Source of the DNA: Undaria pinnatifida
Lineage: Eukaryota; Sar; Phaeophyceae; Laminariales; Alariaceae
Assembly: GCA_012845835.1 (NCBI GenBank)
Contig: JABAKD010000018.1
Coordinates: 5,883,862 to 5,947,861 of the forward strand
Length of the DNA: 64,000 bases
Reading direction: 5' to 3'
In this document: one piece after another, positions 30,147 through 40,779 of the stretch
Layout of the letters: the number at the start of each line of letters is the position of its first letter
Position numbering within the stretch: the first letter of the stretch is position 1
Made by a program: the position numbers and the translations under genes
Notes under the pieces: generated by a model
Told to the model about the DNA's origin: nothing
Seen by the model: the letters and a program-made list of their open reading frames with translations, nothing else
Database searches by the model: none

Positions 30147-30195
30147 ATTGTTATTGTTATTGTTGTTGTTGTTGCTGCTGTTGCTGTTATCTCAT
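30042..30195 (+). repeat. (TTG)n microsatellite
   Basis: TTG triplets with TTA and CTG interruptions over 150 bp. Confidence 0.98.
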
Positions 30196-30900
30196 CGCCA
30201 CAATCTAGCCCAAGGTCATAAGACAGGCTCCAAAAACCCTTGCGTGGAATAACGCCTCAGGAACAAAAAGAAGAAAACACCAATTTTCATACGGTACACA
30301 CATCACTGAGCCAAGTCGTGCTACTGTACATATGGTACCAGGTACGCCAGACAAAAAAGTAACAAATTAAGCGGTGTTTTAGCGTGTAAAATGGGCACGC
30401 ACAGCAGCCCGCGGTCACTTGCGTCGTGCCGGCGAAAAGGTGCAAGTAGTGTCAAGTTTTTTTTTGTTCGTTCAGCGTTCGTTTCGCTCTTGGCGTCATT
30501 CTTCCGTCGTTATCTACCTTCTTAGTTCCAGGCAACTCCCTCTTTCTTTTCGACAAACGATCTTGACATATTTTTTGCAGCGGTTAAAGGGTTAGTTGGT
30601 CCTTGCCCGCTCCTGCGCCTCGTGCGCTATGTTTTCACTACTTTAGCACTTGTTCTTTGGTTTTCTACAAACGGTCTGCCCATCTATCTTGCTTGCGTTC
30701 ATCCGTGGTTCTTGTTTTGTACTGGCCGTGCATCTTTCGTACTTGACTCACCTTCTTGGGGTCGGTCCGGTCCTGCCTTCAGTATCAGTATCATCATCAG
30801 TTGAGGCTTCGCTATCTATGAATGAATGCACTTTCTGACTGTTGTTTACTGAGTACTTCGAAGGATATATTATCAAGTTTTTATTAGTAGTATTAATAAT
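30196..30900. other. unclassified
   Basis: TACCAGGTA at 30337-30345. Short frames only, none recognised. Confidence 0.5.
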
Positions 30901-30903
30901 AAA

Positions 30904-30945
<42 letters not shown>

Positions 30946-31050
30946 CAGTAGTAGTAGTACTAGTAGTAGTATAGTAGTAGTAGCAGTAGTAGTACTAGTA
31001 GTAGTAGTACTACTACTACTACTGCTACTACTACTATACTACTACTAGTA
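30901..31050. repeat. self-complementary (AGT)n/(ACT)n microsatellite
   Basis: TAGTAGTAG runs to a GTAC centre near 31008-31011 and continues as TACTACTAC to about 31045, so the two halves are inverted complements. Confidence 0.9.
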
Positions 31051-31051
31051 G

Positions 31052-31135
31052 TATTGCCCTCCGACAATATAGCGTAGACGCAGTTCCGATGTAAATCGAA
31101 TATCCTTCCATAAAGCAGCAGTATCTACGAAGTCG
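31052..31135 (-). repeat. G-family copy
   Basis: GCCCTCCGACAATATAGCGT, CAGTTCCGATGTAAATCGAA and TATCCTTCCATAAAGCAGCA are the reverse complement of 18975-19060. It directly abuts the microsatellite, as in two other copies. Confidence 0.75.
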
Positions 31136-31889
31136 AATAATCCCTCCATGATAAAGTGTTATCGTAATCTAGTAAGAAGTCTTCGTTTTCTGTTTCTTGG
31201 TGACTTTTTGTGATTTGCCACCCGCACTGCACATCGCCCCCCTTGATTAGTTATAGTCTCGAACGACTGTAGTACCAGCACAATACAGCAGTTATTCACC
31301 CAGTACCAGCACACTACAGTCATTCACCCCCACACTTGTACAGTTATGTGCCTGGTACTAAGCAATACCAGGTATATACTTCGTACTTGTATGAGTTATT
31401 GTACAGCATTTTCGGATGTCAAAACGAGAGAGTGAAACAACAATTTCAATTACAACAACGATAATAATAGTGATGATGCAAAATGGAAGGGTGTTATGTT
31501 GGACTGCTGTTGTCTGCATTGGTTTCCTCTTGTTTCCGAGGTGTTCTTGTTTCGGGAACGTTATGAGTGATGAACGCTGAAACTCACACCGCACACTGGC
31601 CGATGTCAAGCACAAAGATAACAATGATGGTGATAATAACAACAGCAGCAGTAGCTTTCAGTAGCAGTCTATGTTTTTCCATGAATATAGTTTATTGGAG
31701 GAACTCAAGCATACAGCGATACAACGGCGGTAGTACTGGTACTACTTCGTGTTTGATACCAAAAAACGAAAAACTGGCATTAAAAAAAAATGTACCAGTA
31801 CTGTGTGTCACTGTACGTGTGTCTTCCACTTTCCGTCGTACTGTACTATTAGTCTATCGATTTAGTAGGTACTGCTACTAATAAATAAC
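31136..31889. other. mostly unclassified
   Basis: CAGTACCAGCACACTACAGT-type 33-bp unit twice at about 31270-31330. TACCAGGTA at 31367-31375. No gene. Confidence 0.5.
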
Positions 31890-31980
31890 CCTTTAGGGAC
31901 CAAGGCGTGGTCGCTCAACCCATTCCCAACCCCTAACTCCAAGTGTTTTGTACCCATGCCGGGAGTGTGGTGCTAACAGG
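31890..31980 (-). repeat. H-family copy (diverged)
   Basis: CCCTAACTCCAAGTGTTTTG and CCATGCCGGGAGTGTGG resemble H in reverse. Confidence 0.4.
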
Positions 31981-32024
31981 GGTGAAGCACGAAATAGCGC
32001 GGTCTCGCCAACCATCTAGGAAAG

Positions 32025-32134
32025 GGCACGGAACGTAAGTGTGCATGATGCCACGCGCGTGCCGTTTTGTTGTTGTTGTTGTTGTTCTCGAAGAGAACGG
32101 AACGTAAGTATGCATGATGCCACGCGCGTGCCGT

Positions 32135-32184
<50 letters not shown>

Positions 32185-32240
32185 GTTCTCAAAGAGAACG
32201 GAACGTAAGTATGCATGATGCCACGCGCGTGCCGTATAAC
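32025..32240 (+). repeat. tandem repeat with expanding TTG tracts, three units
   Basis: GGAACGTAAGTRTGCATGAT followed by GCCACGCGCGTGCCGT occurs at about 32030, 32098 and 32202. Units one and two end in (GTT)n of about 7 and about 17 repeats before CTCRAAGAGAACGG. Confidence 0.93.
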
Positions 32241-33494
32241 TCTCTCCGTTGAGAGGTGACTTTTGACGCGCATCCTGTGTTTTAGCAGACTGGGATGGAT
32301 GTTCGGCGGGGTCGATGCCATGAATGTCAAATGCTTTTAAAATTAACACGATTCTCCTCTAAAGTTCGAGAGGGCGTTAAACTGTAATAACGATGTGTAC
32401 TGCTGTTTTGTGTTAGGGACGCAAGGAAGGGCCAGTCCAAAAAAAGAGAAAAACATAACGTCTGAAAAAAAATACCAGGTATATAGGAAGAGCCTTCGCT
32501 TTGTGCTAGAAAACGCAGGTTCATTCCAAACGACAAGAAGTAGATATATCTTCATTAAAAGTTGGAAAAAAAAAATGTCAGATGTGAGTACGACCGATTG
32601 AATGGTTGCAACTCAACTTTGCTTTTCTACAAACATGGAAATGATTGATTTCCGCGCAAAAAATCGCGGTGTAACTTCACAAAATAATTCAACCCCCGCA
32701 GCACACCGACTCGCGGCGAATGCGCCCAACGGCCCGGCTGAAAAACACCCGATTCGCGCCCTTGAGGCACCCCCCAGAGTAGGTGGTGCTCGTGGTCCAA
32801 CCCGCTCCCCGGGAGTTCACTAGAAATTGTCTTTGGGTCATATTGTTGTTCGTCGGCAGCCGTTGGATTATTGAGTGGGACCCTCATCGAAAAATATATC
32901 GCAACAGCCACGCCCTTACCCTCTGGTTTCTTGCATAGCCTTCCCTTGGTCATACCCTACCGATATGAGCTGGCTTTCACGACGGAAAAATGCCGTGGCA
33001 GGCTCACACACGACCCCACCCACCGTGCGCTTGCGAACCGGAAATATGGTGCTCCTTCTCTGTGCGGTCTATGCTATATGTCAATAATGTCACCCCTTTT
33101 TTGATAAAATTTGATGGTTTTTCATCAAAACAAACGTAAAAGCTAAACGGGAGTAGCGGGATCTCTACTGCTAGTTTCTGCTACCTGACCAATGAGGTCC
33201 GGCGATTCTTTAGTTCTGTTTTCCTCGTTTGGACTGGACCTGAGAAGGAAGATTGACTATTAGCCGTTGTTCGGGGCTTGAGAGCCAAAAAATGACGAAT
33301 TATACAAGGGTGAATATTACCAAAAAAACAGCATTTTGTTTTATCGCTGTGCATGGGTCCCACAAGAATGAATGGCCACAATAATGAATGGCGAGCAGCG
33401 GGAAAGCTGAACCCTATGCGTCAATTACTTTTTTAGAATAAAAATGGAGGCATGTTTGTCCCGGGGGGGGGGGGGGGGGAGGGGGGGGGGGTTG
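32241..33494. other. unclassified, about 1.2 kb
   Basis: TACCAGGTA at 32473-32481. ATGTCAGATGTGAGTACGAC and GATTGAATGGTTGCAACTC (32575-32615) are a diverged copy of 19500-19545. AAGCTGAACCCTATGCG at 33400 is a short S1 SINE fragment. G runs at 33463-33490. Confidence 0.45.
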
Positions 33495-34166
33495 TTTGTT
33501 GCTTGCCTTAGTCATTGGACCATTGACCACGCATCCCTTTCGAGACGGAGCACCGTTCCTACTCCAAATGGAGACGCCTCCAACATTTGGGCGCTCATTA
33601 CGCTTCTTCCATATACTACATAGAAACTGTCTGCGTATCCTATCCCCATCCTGTTTCGCCGTTTGCGGCCGCCATCTATCTCCTAGGATAGCGATCGTTC
33701 TCTCGCTACTCTCTAGTCGACCAAACTCTTCCATGTCGCATACGTCTAATTTCCTCGTTTCCTCCTGTAACGCATCCCGTTCCTCCTTGTATATTTCACA
33801 TTCTCCTATGGTGTAAGTCCTACTCTCTGTTGTTGTGCCACAAGGGGACATATTTGTAGCCACGTCCTCCTCCTCCCGGCTGCTGGTGTATCTCTTTCTT
33901 CTTTCTGGTAGGTCCAGGTCCCCTACACGAAATTGCAGTTTCAGCTTTTTCGGGTAGTCCATTGGGCCGCGCAGATACGTTTTCATTTCCATATCTTCCC
34001 TCAACCCCCCGTATATCTTTACGTGCTTCTCCTCTTTCACCTTATTTCTTAGTGCCTGCCTTTCCCTTTCTTCTATTGTTTCTTGTACTTCTGTCTTGTA
34101 CCCGCCAGACGTCTCCATAGACAGTATCTCTTCTTGGTCTCCCCCTATATCCCTAAATACGTCCAT
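33495..34166 (-). pseudogene. LINE-type reverse transcriptase C-terminal remnant
   Basis: A 250-codon minus-strand frame resembles the region after the RT domain of non-LTR retrotransposon ORF2. LKLQFRVGDLDLPERRKR (residues about 75-92) fits the conserved basic 'FRxG' segment. SPCGTTTESRTYTIGECEIY (107-126) fits the C-terminal CxCG...H...C knuckle, but two expected ligands appear changed (Ser107 and Tyr118). IWKKRNERPN (185-194) is the usual basic end. Residues after about 200 read through the 3' tail into a poly-Pro run made by a G tract, so they are not protein. The RT catalytic part is absent upstream, consistent with 5' truncation on retroposition. LINE ORF2 is normally around 1,000 residues. 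Confidence 0.7.
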
Positions 34167-35942
34167 ATTTTCTCGACTATGTTATCCCATCTTGTTGCAG
34201 CTCGCCCTTTTGTTGTTTTCTCTCATGCAGCGTTATCAACTACGGCGGGTAAACCTCTTTTTTGGCATATTCTTTACTTTATATTAAGATTTCAGCTTCC
34301 TCTCGGGGGGGGGGGAGTTGACAGCGGTAATCACGGCGTGTTCAGAAGGTCGCTGAAAGTAAAACCTCATCCGAGTTCAGCTGAAACGTGACAAATATGA
34401 TGAAATAAAATGCATACGAAGGATAAGTCCAAGAGGCCATCGCTCCACCGTTCGTCCCTCCGGACTTGAGCGTCCGGGTTATCGCCTCGACACCTGGAAA
34501 CCTTTGTTGGGGACAAATTTACGTGGAGTTCGTACGGTATATGGAGGGATTTGGGGGCTCTTGAAGGGGGTTATTTTTCACGCGAAACAAGAAGAAAATC
34601 TGCCGTCGAAAAAGTGAAGAGTAAATCGGGTTTACGTGGTATCTCGTAGCGTGAAAAGCTGAGTGTGGACCACTCAAGTGGTCGAACTCACAGCCCTATG
34701 ATAGCTTACTGTGATAATATGATTTCAGGCCGAAGTGGCCCTGGGTGAATGGTCCCGTGGCAGAGTCTGGGGGAATCGTTTGCCTGTGACTCTAAAGAGG
34801 AACCCTTGTGTAAGAACGGATCGCACGGTGGAAACGTTGCGATGCGTCAGCTGCGAGTGCGTGACTAGTATGATGGGCGGTTCTTTCCAGCCGCTCACTC
34901 ACCCGCAATGTAAGTACCACCGTATAATGTATAGAACACATGGCATAAAAGTTTTATTTGAGATGACGAAAGACTGGGCGGTACACAACTGTATGAGCTG
35001 CGTGATACTGCATGTTTACGATACAAGGTACTGGTATTGCTTGGATCATATTTTAGGGGTGCTGCGCTGCTTGGAGTCTTGTGAGCGGGGGATGTGGGGT
35101 GGCGTGAATATGTTAGGTATACATGATGGCCACGGCCAGCTATCATCGTGGACTCCTAAATAAGGGTATCTCCAACAAAAGCACAATCTGGGTTCCAGTA
35201 TGTGTCGTTGACATTATAGAGGGGAAAAAACAAATATGAGATGTTTGTGCTGCAGCCGGCTCGCGGCTTTCTGACCTCTTGAGTGTATGATATGCCGCCA
35301 ATTAGTCAGAACTCTCTATGGTTTGACGGCTTTACTATCAATGGTGCTTGCTGATGTGTCGAGCCAAGTGCCGCCGAAAAGAAAATACGAATGCTTCTTT
35401 GTGCAAGTATAGCGGCAAACATCGGCCTTTTTTTCCGCGGTGATTTTATATCCTAACCTCTTTGGTAAAGCTACCCGCACCCCACCCCACCCCCGCCGCC
35501 CCCGCCGCCTACGCCACATCTGTACTAACTCCCTGGCCAATGTGGCGAGACCTCCTTGCAGTCCTAGCACTGCAGCACTAAATTGCAAGCCACACGAGCG
35601 CTATTGTCAGGGATTTAGTGGCTCAAGGTGTAAGGCATTGTGGGACCAACCCCAATAGACCACGCCTGTATTTTGATTGGCCAACCCTAATCTCACCGCA
35701 CACCCGGATCCCATCCCCTCTAGTCCGTGGACAGGTTAGAGCTTAGGCGTCCGGTTGGGTTATGGTCTTGTCCGACCCGAAGGCCGTGAGCGCGTGAGTG
35801 CGGACCGTAATCGTGTGGCCTGCAAGTAGTGCTGAAGTTTTAAGATTGCAAGTAGCTGCGCCCCGCCTATATCTCGAGCACCCTCCCTGCCTCCTCACCC
35901 AGAAGGACTTATTACCCTTTCGCCTGCCCCCAGCCCTTGAAA
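34167..35942. other. mostly unclassified; H-family copy at 34485-34580
   Basis: CACCTGGAAACCTTTGTTGG and ATATGGAGGGATTTGGGGGC mark an H copy. A 142-codon frame at 34735-35163 has no recognisable domain and may be chance. CTCCTTGCAGTCCTAGCACT near 35550 could be splice-like but is unsupported. Confidence 0.45.
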
Positions 35943-36118
35943 GCGTTAGGAACGGTGCTCCGTCTCGAAAGGGATGCGTGGTCAATGGTCAAATGACTTA
36001 AGGCTGGCAACAAATGAGTACCTCTCCTGGGTGCTAGCACTGTCTTTCTGGTGGGTAAAAAAGCGACATGCTCCGGCGCGGCTTCGAGGAGATGCGAGGG
36101 TCTTAAGATTGACTTACT
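35943..36118 (+). repeat. N-family / LINE 3'-tail repeat, two pieces
   Basis: GGTGCTCCGTCTCGAAAGGG, ATGCGTGGTCAATGGTCAAA and GGCTGGCAACAAATGAGTAC match the LINE remnant's 3' end (33495-33560, opposite strand). A second piece, CGACATGCTCCGGCGCGG with GATGCGAGGGTCTTAAG (36064-36107), matches family N. Confidence 0.7.
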
Positions 36119-36196
36119 ACGGACTACACCCTCTTAACCCCGCCCCCGCCCCCCCCCCTCCCCCTCATCACTAGAAACCTCAACCCCGCATTCCAG

Positions 36197-36301
36197 GTCC
36201 CCATCGTCACGACTTCAACCTCGAATGAACTGAGCGATGATATGCAGACCAACGGCCTGTCCGAACCTATCACTGCCATCCCCTCATTATCCGATCCCTA
36301 A
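36197..36301 (+). CDS. duplicated exon copy, truncated by a stop
   Basis: After a pyrimidine-rich tract and CATTCCAG (AG 36195-36196) a frame of 34 codons opens with VPIVTTSTSNELSDDMQT. It ends in TAA (36299-36301), with no good GT donor before the stop. Its first 50 nt are nearly the same as the exon at 36363-36511, so this is a tandem exon duplication. One C differs at the start, putting the two copies in different phase relative to their acceptors. It could be an alternative terminal exon or a dead copy. Confidence 0.4.
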   Translation, partial: VPIVTTSTSNELSDDMQTNGLSEPITAIPSLSDP

Positions 36302-36362
36302 CCCCCCCCCTCCCCCCGTTATCCCTGAAACCCCTACCCCCGCACGTATTTCCGCCTTCCAG

Positions 36363-36511
36363 GCCCCATCGTCACGACCTCCACCTCGAATGTGCTGAGC
36401 GATGACATGCAGACCGACGACTTTAGTGAGATCAGCACACCCGATGACGACATGTCGTCGGCGTTGGATGATTCCTCTCAGACACTACCCAGCGACGTTT
36501 CCTCGACGTCG
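36363..36511 (+). CDS. internal exon of a Ser/Thr/Asp-rich protein
   Basis: Bounded by TTCCGCCTTCCAG (AG 36361-36362, after a C/T-rich tract) and a strong donor GTAAGA (from 36512). The 149-nt exon enters one base into a codon and leaves in phase 0, encoding about 49 residues rich in Ser, Thr and Asp (for example STSNVLSDDMQTDDFSE). No domain recognised; such composition is common in extracellular or disordered segments. I infer that it belongs with the terminal exon at 40252-40716 because strand, phase and composition agree. The intervening intron would hold the TTG microsatellite at 36557. A single-base phase shift separates it from the upstream copy. Confidence 0.55.
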
Positions 36512-36556
36512 GTAAGACATAATACATGAGATATATCTGCGCTGCATGTTCAAAGT

Positions 36557-36740
<184 letters not shown>

Positions 36741-37442
36741 TTCAACGGTCATCACTCACAGCATTCCCGAAAAAAAAAACAAAAAAAAACGCATCATTCG
36801 TTTTTATTACAATTTCCATCCGATAATGTACGGCGTGAGTGTCAAGTCACCAAAAATAGCCAGTAAACAGAAAACGAAGAACACTTCGTACCAGCTACCA
36901 GTCATGTACGATATAAACGTGGGCAGCTGTCGTATGTTTTTCAAGTTGAGAGCGTGAATGCCAGGTACATTTTTTTTAAATGAAAGCGTCAATGCCCGAT
37001 ACAAAATTATTTGGTTCTTCTACAAGTAGCACGGTACAACTGTTGCGCGCAGGCGATACCCGCTCTTTGATAAGAATAAGAAACCGAGGCATCGGTCTTA
37101 GGCTACTACTGTAGGTTTTTTTTTATCTTTTTTCAAAAGGGTGTAGCCTACACTAACTTCAGTATTGAAGCTGTCGGGTCTCTTAAGTTCTCCGTAATTT
37201 TTCGGCTTGAGTTTCTTTTGGGACTGCTTATGCCAGCTGGGAGTTCGGCCGATTGAATGGTCGATTCTGTAGTCAGCTTTGCAAGCTGCGCGACTACCTC
37301 GGATCCGAGTGTTGTTCTATTCGTCGTGATATTTTTTAGGAGACTGTCGTAAATATTCCACATCTCTGCTACTCCATCTGCTACTCCACTCTGGATGCAA
37401 AAATCACGGTTATTGTTGTTTCCGCTCACTATTAGCAGCCGA
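36741..37442. other. unclassified; R1-like end near 37235
   Basis: ATGCCAGCTGGGAGTTCGGC, GATTGAATGGTCGATTCTGT and AGCTTTGCAAGCTGCGCGAC resemble the R1 subtype end. ATGCCAGGTACATT at 36958 is a near TACCWGGTA. No gene. Confidence 0.45.
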
Positions 37443-37538
37443 TTTTTTTTTTTTTTTACATATATCCTCCGGCGGTTGGGGAAAAAAGGCAGAGCTTTAG
37501 CTCACCACACTCTTGCACGATTTTCGTACGCGTCAGCA
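37443..37538 (-). mobile_element. S2 retroposon, 5'-truncated
   Basis: T run, ATCCTCCGGCGGTTGGGGAA, GAGCTTTAGCTCACCACACT, GATTTTCGTACGCGTC. Confidence 0.75.
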
Positions 37539-38254
37539 CTAGCTATTCCGCTGAAGAGGTTGCGATTGACGTCTCTGACCGGTTGAGCTGCTTAAGTACC
37601 GAACTATCGATTAGTGTGATAACTTCACCATGATTACATTTGTTTTGGGACTGTCCATGGGACTGTCCATACCGCATAGAAAGTGTTGGGTCGGGTTGCG
37701 CGAACGAACGCCTTCAAAGTCATGTAGAGGGTGAGGTATTGAGCCCCTGGTGTCGGGAACTCAAAGAGACTTGTTAGAATCTGTTGCACCCTTACGTAGT
37801 GTGAGATGACTCAACCCCGCCACGTTCCCTTACATCCCCCTGCCCCTACCGCCATTAATGCTCAAACGTCTTGAAAATAGTACCCCAGATAGGAATATGT
37901 CAAGTTTCACCCACCCCTAGAACATACCAGGGTGTAATGCATGCATGCACACCCTTTCGGCGACATCCTTGAGATGGCTGTTTGCGCTTAGACCATGAAG
38001 CTACTACCTCTTCGTCCCCACATCTTTGTTCGTTTTAGCGTTTTTACCGATATGGTCTACTCTGATCGTCGTCAATGTTCCGACCCAGGCTGTTGGGCTG
38101 CAGTCCTCCGGCTTGTTCCTCCCTTCCCCTCGCGGCCACAGCACCGTTGTGTGATTGAAAACGTGAAAGTAATGCATCGGGTGGTTCCTTGGTGTCTGTC
38201 GTCTGCTTCGACGGTGTATGTTCTTCGCTTTGAGTTGGTCCCCATCCGGATCTG
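37539..38254. other. mostly unclassified; D fragment and small ORF
   Basis: CGGGTTGCGCGAACGAACGC (37694-37713) is an inverted D piece. An 86-codon ATG frame (37995-38255, ends ATCCGGATCTGA) and an overlapping antisense frame are both open. Neither shows a known domain, so I do not call a gene. Confidence 0.4.
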
Positions 38255-38550
38255 ATGTAGTAGTAACCTTAACGAGGGTATACACACACCCCGTAACACA
38301 CGCGATCGAAGTATCACACGCAGCTTGCAAAGCTGAGTTTTGATCAAAAAATCATTTTTTGGTCGATGTCACAGCTGAAAAGTGTATTTTTCATTTTTTA
38401 AAATAGTACAAGCAGTGTCCGCGCCGATCCCTCGTAGAGAGACGACCTCTGTGGTCACAAACTGCAACACAAGAGATAGGTATACATTGCACGTACAACA
38501 GTAAGGCGATATTTGGCCGTGAAGGGCAACGCGCAATGAATGCGTCGGAT
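38255..38550 (+). repeat. R1-family end followed by L-family copy
   Basis: TAACCTTAACGAGGGTATAC, ACGCGATCGAAGTATCACAC, GCTTGCAAAGCTGAGTTTTG and TGTCACAGCTGAAAAGTG (R1), then GCAGTGTCCGCGCCGATCCC and CTCTGTGGTCACAAACTGCA (L). Confidence 0.65.
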
Positions 38551-39093
38551 AATGACGACTGTCTTGAACTAGTCTGAATTGATTACATTTTGTTTTCTGT
38601 GTCTCGTATGATCGTAAAATGTGTCAATTGGGGTGCGGTTTCTAGAGAGTGGTGCATAATCGTAGTAGTTTTTGAGACGCACCACGCACCTTACAGTATC
38701 GTCGACCACTCGACGGTCCGAACTCACAGCTTGGCGTATTTGAAATATTTTTTTCAAACTACTTCGCATGACATAAAAAAACATGCTTTGAAAAGTTAAA
38801 ACATGTTTTTTTCAAACTATTTGGTATAAAAATACATGATTTCACGTTATATCTGTGAGATCGATCGTTTCGTAACGTCGGTGTCTGGCGTCCAGTCCGC
38901 CGCAACGAGCGATTTATGTCCGTGAGACGTCCCACGCTGGGTTGCTTATTTTCTGCTCCTCCAGCGTGGAACTATGTGCTGGTATGATGATTTTACGAGC
39001 GCAAATTAGTTTTAGGACTAGGGCACTACTAATAACAAGTGTTGGTCGAAGTGTGTTTTGGATGATGTAAATATTGAGCTACTGCTGCTGTAG
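38551..39093. other. unclassified
   Basis: TGTTTTTTTCAAACTACTT and TGTTTTTTTCAAACTATTT-type repeat at about 38747-38823. No gene. Confidence 0.5.
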
Positions 39094-39181
39094 CTCTTCC
39101 TCATGTTGGAAGCTCTCAGAAGGTTCATGGAAAATGCTGCGCCCCTAGCGCGTATTTCCTCCCCTGTGTTTTCCGACGCTG
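39094..39181 (+). CDS. possible 88-nt exon
   Basis: Preceded by CTACTGCTGCTGTAG (AG 39092-39093) and followed by GTAAGATACG (donor from 39182). Phase 0 at entry, phase 1 at exit, with a continuous frame LFLMLEALRRFMENAAPL and on to SDA. It would fit after the phase-0 donor at 36511 and before a terminal-exon acceptor at 40270 or 40288 rather than 40251. Support is only splice-like borders and an open frame. Confidence 0.25.
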
Positions 39182-39839
39182 GTAAGATACGTACCGTACC
39201 ATACCTCCCCCTTTTAGTGTCAGCACAAGGTTCCGATTAGGGACGTGTTTGGCTTCGAAAACCCGGGGGTGTGGCGAGTAGAAGAGGGTGACAACACTGT
39301 GGTGAAAACTGAAGGAAAATCAACTAGCCCCACCGCTGTTGTAACCGGGCGAGTAACAGCAACACCGACTATTTGTGGCTAAAACGAGTTCATAGCTTAG
39401 TCTACACCCGTCGGCACGAAAGCCGAGCTATAGGTTTGTTTTCGTGTCACCGTCTATGGAAAATTTGAATGGTGTCTTGGTTGGGTTGGCGTGATGAATA
39501 AGTTCGTTTTTCATTGTTGTGGAGGTAGGGATACGTTGTATTTTTTGTATGGAAGTAGCCTCGTCTTGGGATAGTAGGATGCGTTTGTAAAAATCTTGGG
39601 GAGTTGTAGGGATGTGCGTTGTCTTTTCTTTCGAGAAACGTTTTGGCGGAGGCCTCAAGTTTTTTTTTGATTTTGGTGTTCCATGTGACGATGTACCTGT
39701 GATCTTCCACCAGCTGTTAATGCGCATGTATTGTCTACATAGGTATGCATAAACAGTAGTCAACACCTCCTCGGCTAACTGGAGATTATCTTCTCCCGCC
39801 GCCCCTCGCCTGCCGCCCCCGTCCGCCCTCCTACACCTT
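39182..39839. other. unclassified, putative intron sequence
   Basis: GTACCGTACCATACC after the possible donor. No repeat family copy noted. Confidence 0.4.
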
Positions 39840-40080
39840 TTTCTTCGCCAATATCGGGTGCTTCTCCCTCATCGCATCTGGAACGCGACCCCTCCCCCCC
39901 TCCCCCCCCTCCCCCCACCCACTCCCCCCCCACCCGCCCACCCTATTATTCGCGCGTTGGGGGTGCTTCTCCCTCTTCGCACCTGGCCTGCGCCTCCTAC
40001 CCCCACCCTCCCCCACGGTTCTTCACCCGCTTCGGGTGCTTCTCCCCAACCGCATCTGAAACGCGACCCGCCCCCCCCCG
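39840..40080 (+). repeat. three degenerate copies of a 70-105 bp unit, C-rich
   Basis: GGGTGCTTCTCCC starts at about 39856, 39961 and 40034, each followed by TCGCAYCTG and GACCC-type words and a C-rich tract. The frame of the terminal exon opens at 40060. Confidence 0.8.
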
Positions 40081-40251
40081 CCCCCTCCCGCCCCCCCCCC
40101 ACCCCCCCACCCCCCCACCCAACCCAACCCCACCCCCACTCCCGTCTCCTACTCACCCCGCCCCCACCCCGGCGGCTACGGGGTGACTCCACGCCACCCA
40201 ACCCCCATGCCAACCATTGACATTGACCGCCCAATTCCACCGCCAAACCAG

Positions 40252-40716
40252 TCCGACTCATCTACGGTAGCAACCACACCGGCCCCAGTGGCGTCCGCGA
40301 GTACCACCACCCCTTCCCCCGCCGCCCCCACTTCCGTGATCGCCCAGACCCCCGTCCCCGCGGTCCAACCAACCCCCGCCTCGTCCGATGCCACCTCTGC
40401 AACTCCCGTCTCCTCCGATGCCACCTCTACAACTCCCGCCCCCTCCGCCCCCTCCATCACCCTTCCCCCCGATGCCACCACTATTACCACCCCCGCTCCA
40501 ACGGTCTCAATTGGGCAGGATTCCACCGGTATGGATGATGCCACCGATGACACCATGGGAAATACATTCGCCACCCCTGCCCCCTCCGGCGAGTCGGATC
40601 CGGCCAATGCTACCAGCGGGGCGGCCGAGTTGTGGGCCGGCTCTTTGAGCGTCGCTTCGACCGCCGCGGTCGCTGTCCTCGGCGTCATATCGCTCCGATT
40701 TGCCGGGGAGCTCTGA
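40252..40716 (+). CDS. terminal exon of a Thr/Pro/Ser-rich, membrane- or GPI-anchored-type protein
   Basis: The frame is open from 40060 to the TGA at 40714-40716. I place the exon start at 40252 after CCGCCAAACCAG because it is the nearby AG in phase 0, matching the donor at 36511. AG at 40270 or 40288 are alternatives in phase 1. The 154 residues are Thr/Pro/Ser/Ala-rich with TPAPS and SSDATS repeats, expected to be heavily O-glycosylated. There is one N-glycosylation sequon (NAT) near residue 118 and an acidic GMDDATDD patch. The C-terminus (about 28 residues, with VASTAAVAVLGVISL) is hydrophobic and ends GEL after a small-residue stretch SGAA. That is the layout of a GPI-attachment signal or a single C-terminal membrane span. 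No catalytic domain is visible. N-terminal exons and the signal peptide were not found. Confidence 0.6.
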   Translation, partial: SDSSTVATTPAPVASASTTTPSPAAPTSVIAQTPVPAVQPTPASSDATSATPVSSDATSTTPAPSAPSITLPPDATTITTPAPTVSIGQDSTGMDDATDDTMGNTFATPAPSGESDPANATSGAAELWAGSLSVASTAAVAVLGVISLRFAGEL

Positions 40717-40779
40717 GGGGTTCCCCCGATTGGGGACCCCGTAAGAGGCCCTGGGGGCTCCCCTACCGGGTTGTCTCGG

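Noticed and set aside
33414-33500. C-terminal poly-Pro extension of the LINE remnant
   Set aside because: Comes from a G tract (33463-33490) beyond the LINE 3' tail, not from protein.
34735-35163. 142-codon ORF as a gene
   Set aside because: No recognisable domain, no supporting splice or context signal; kept only as a note.
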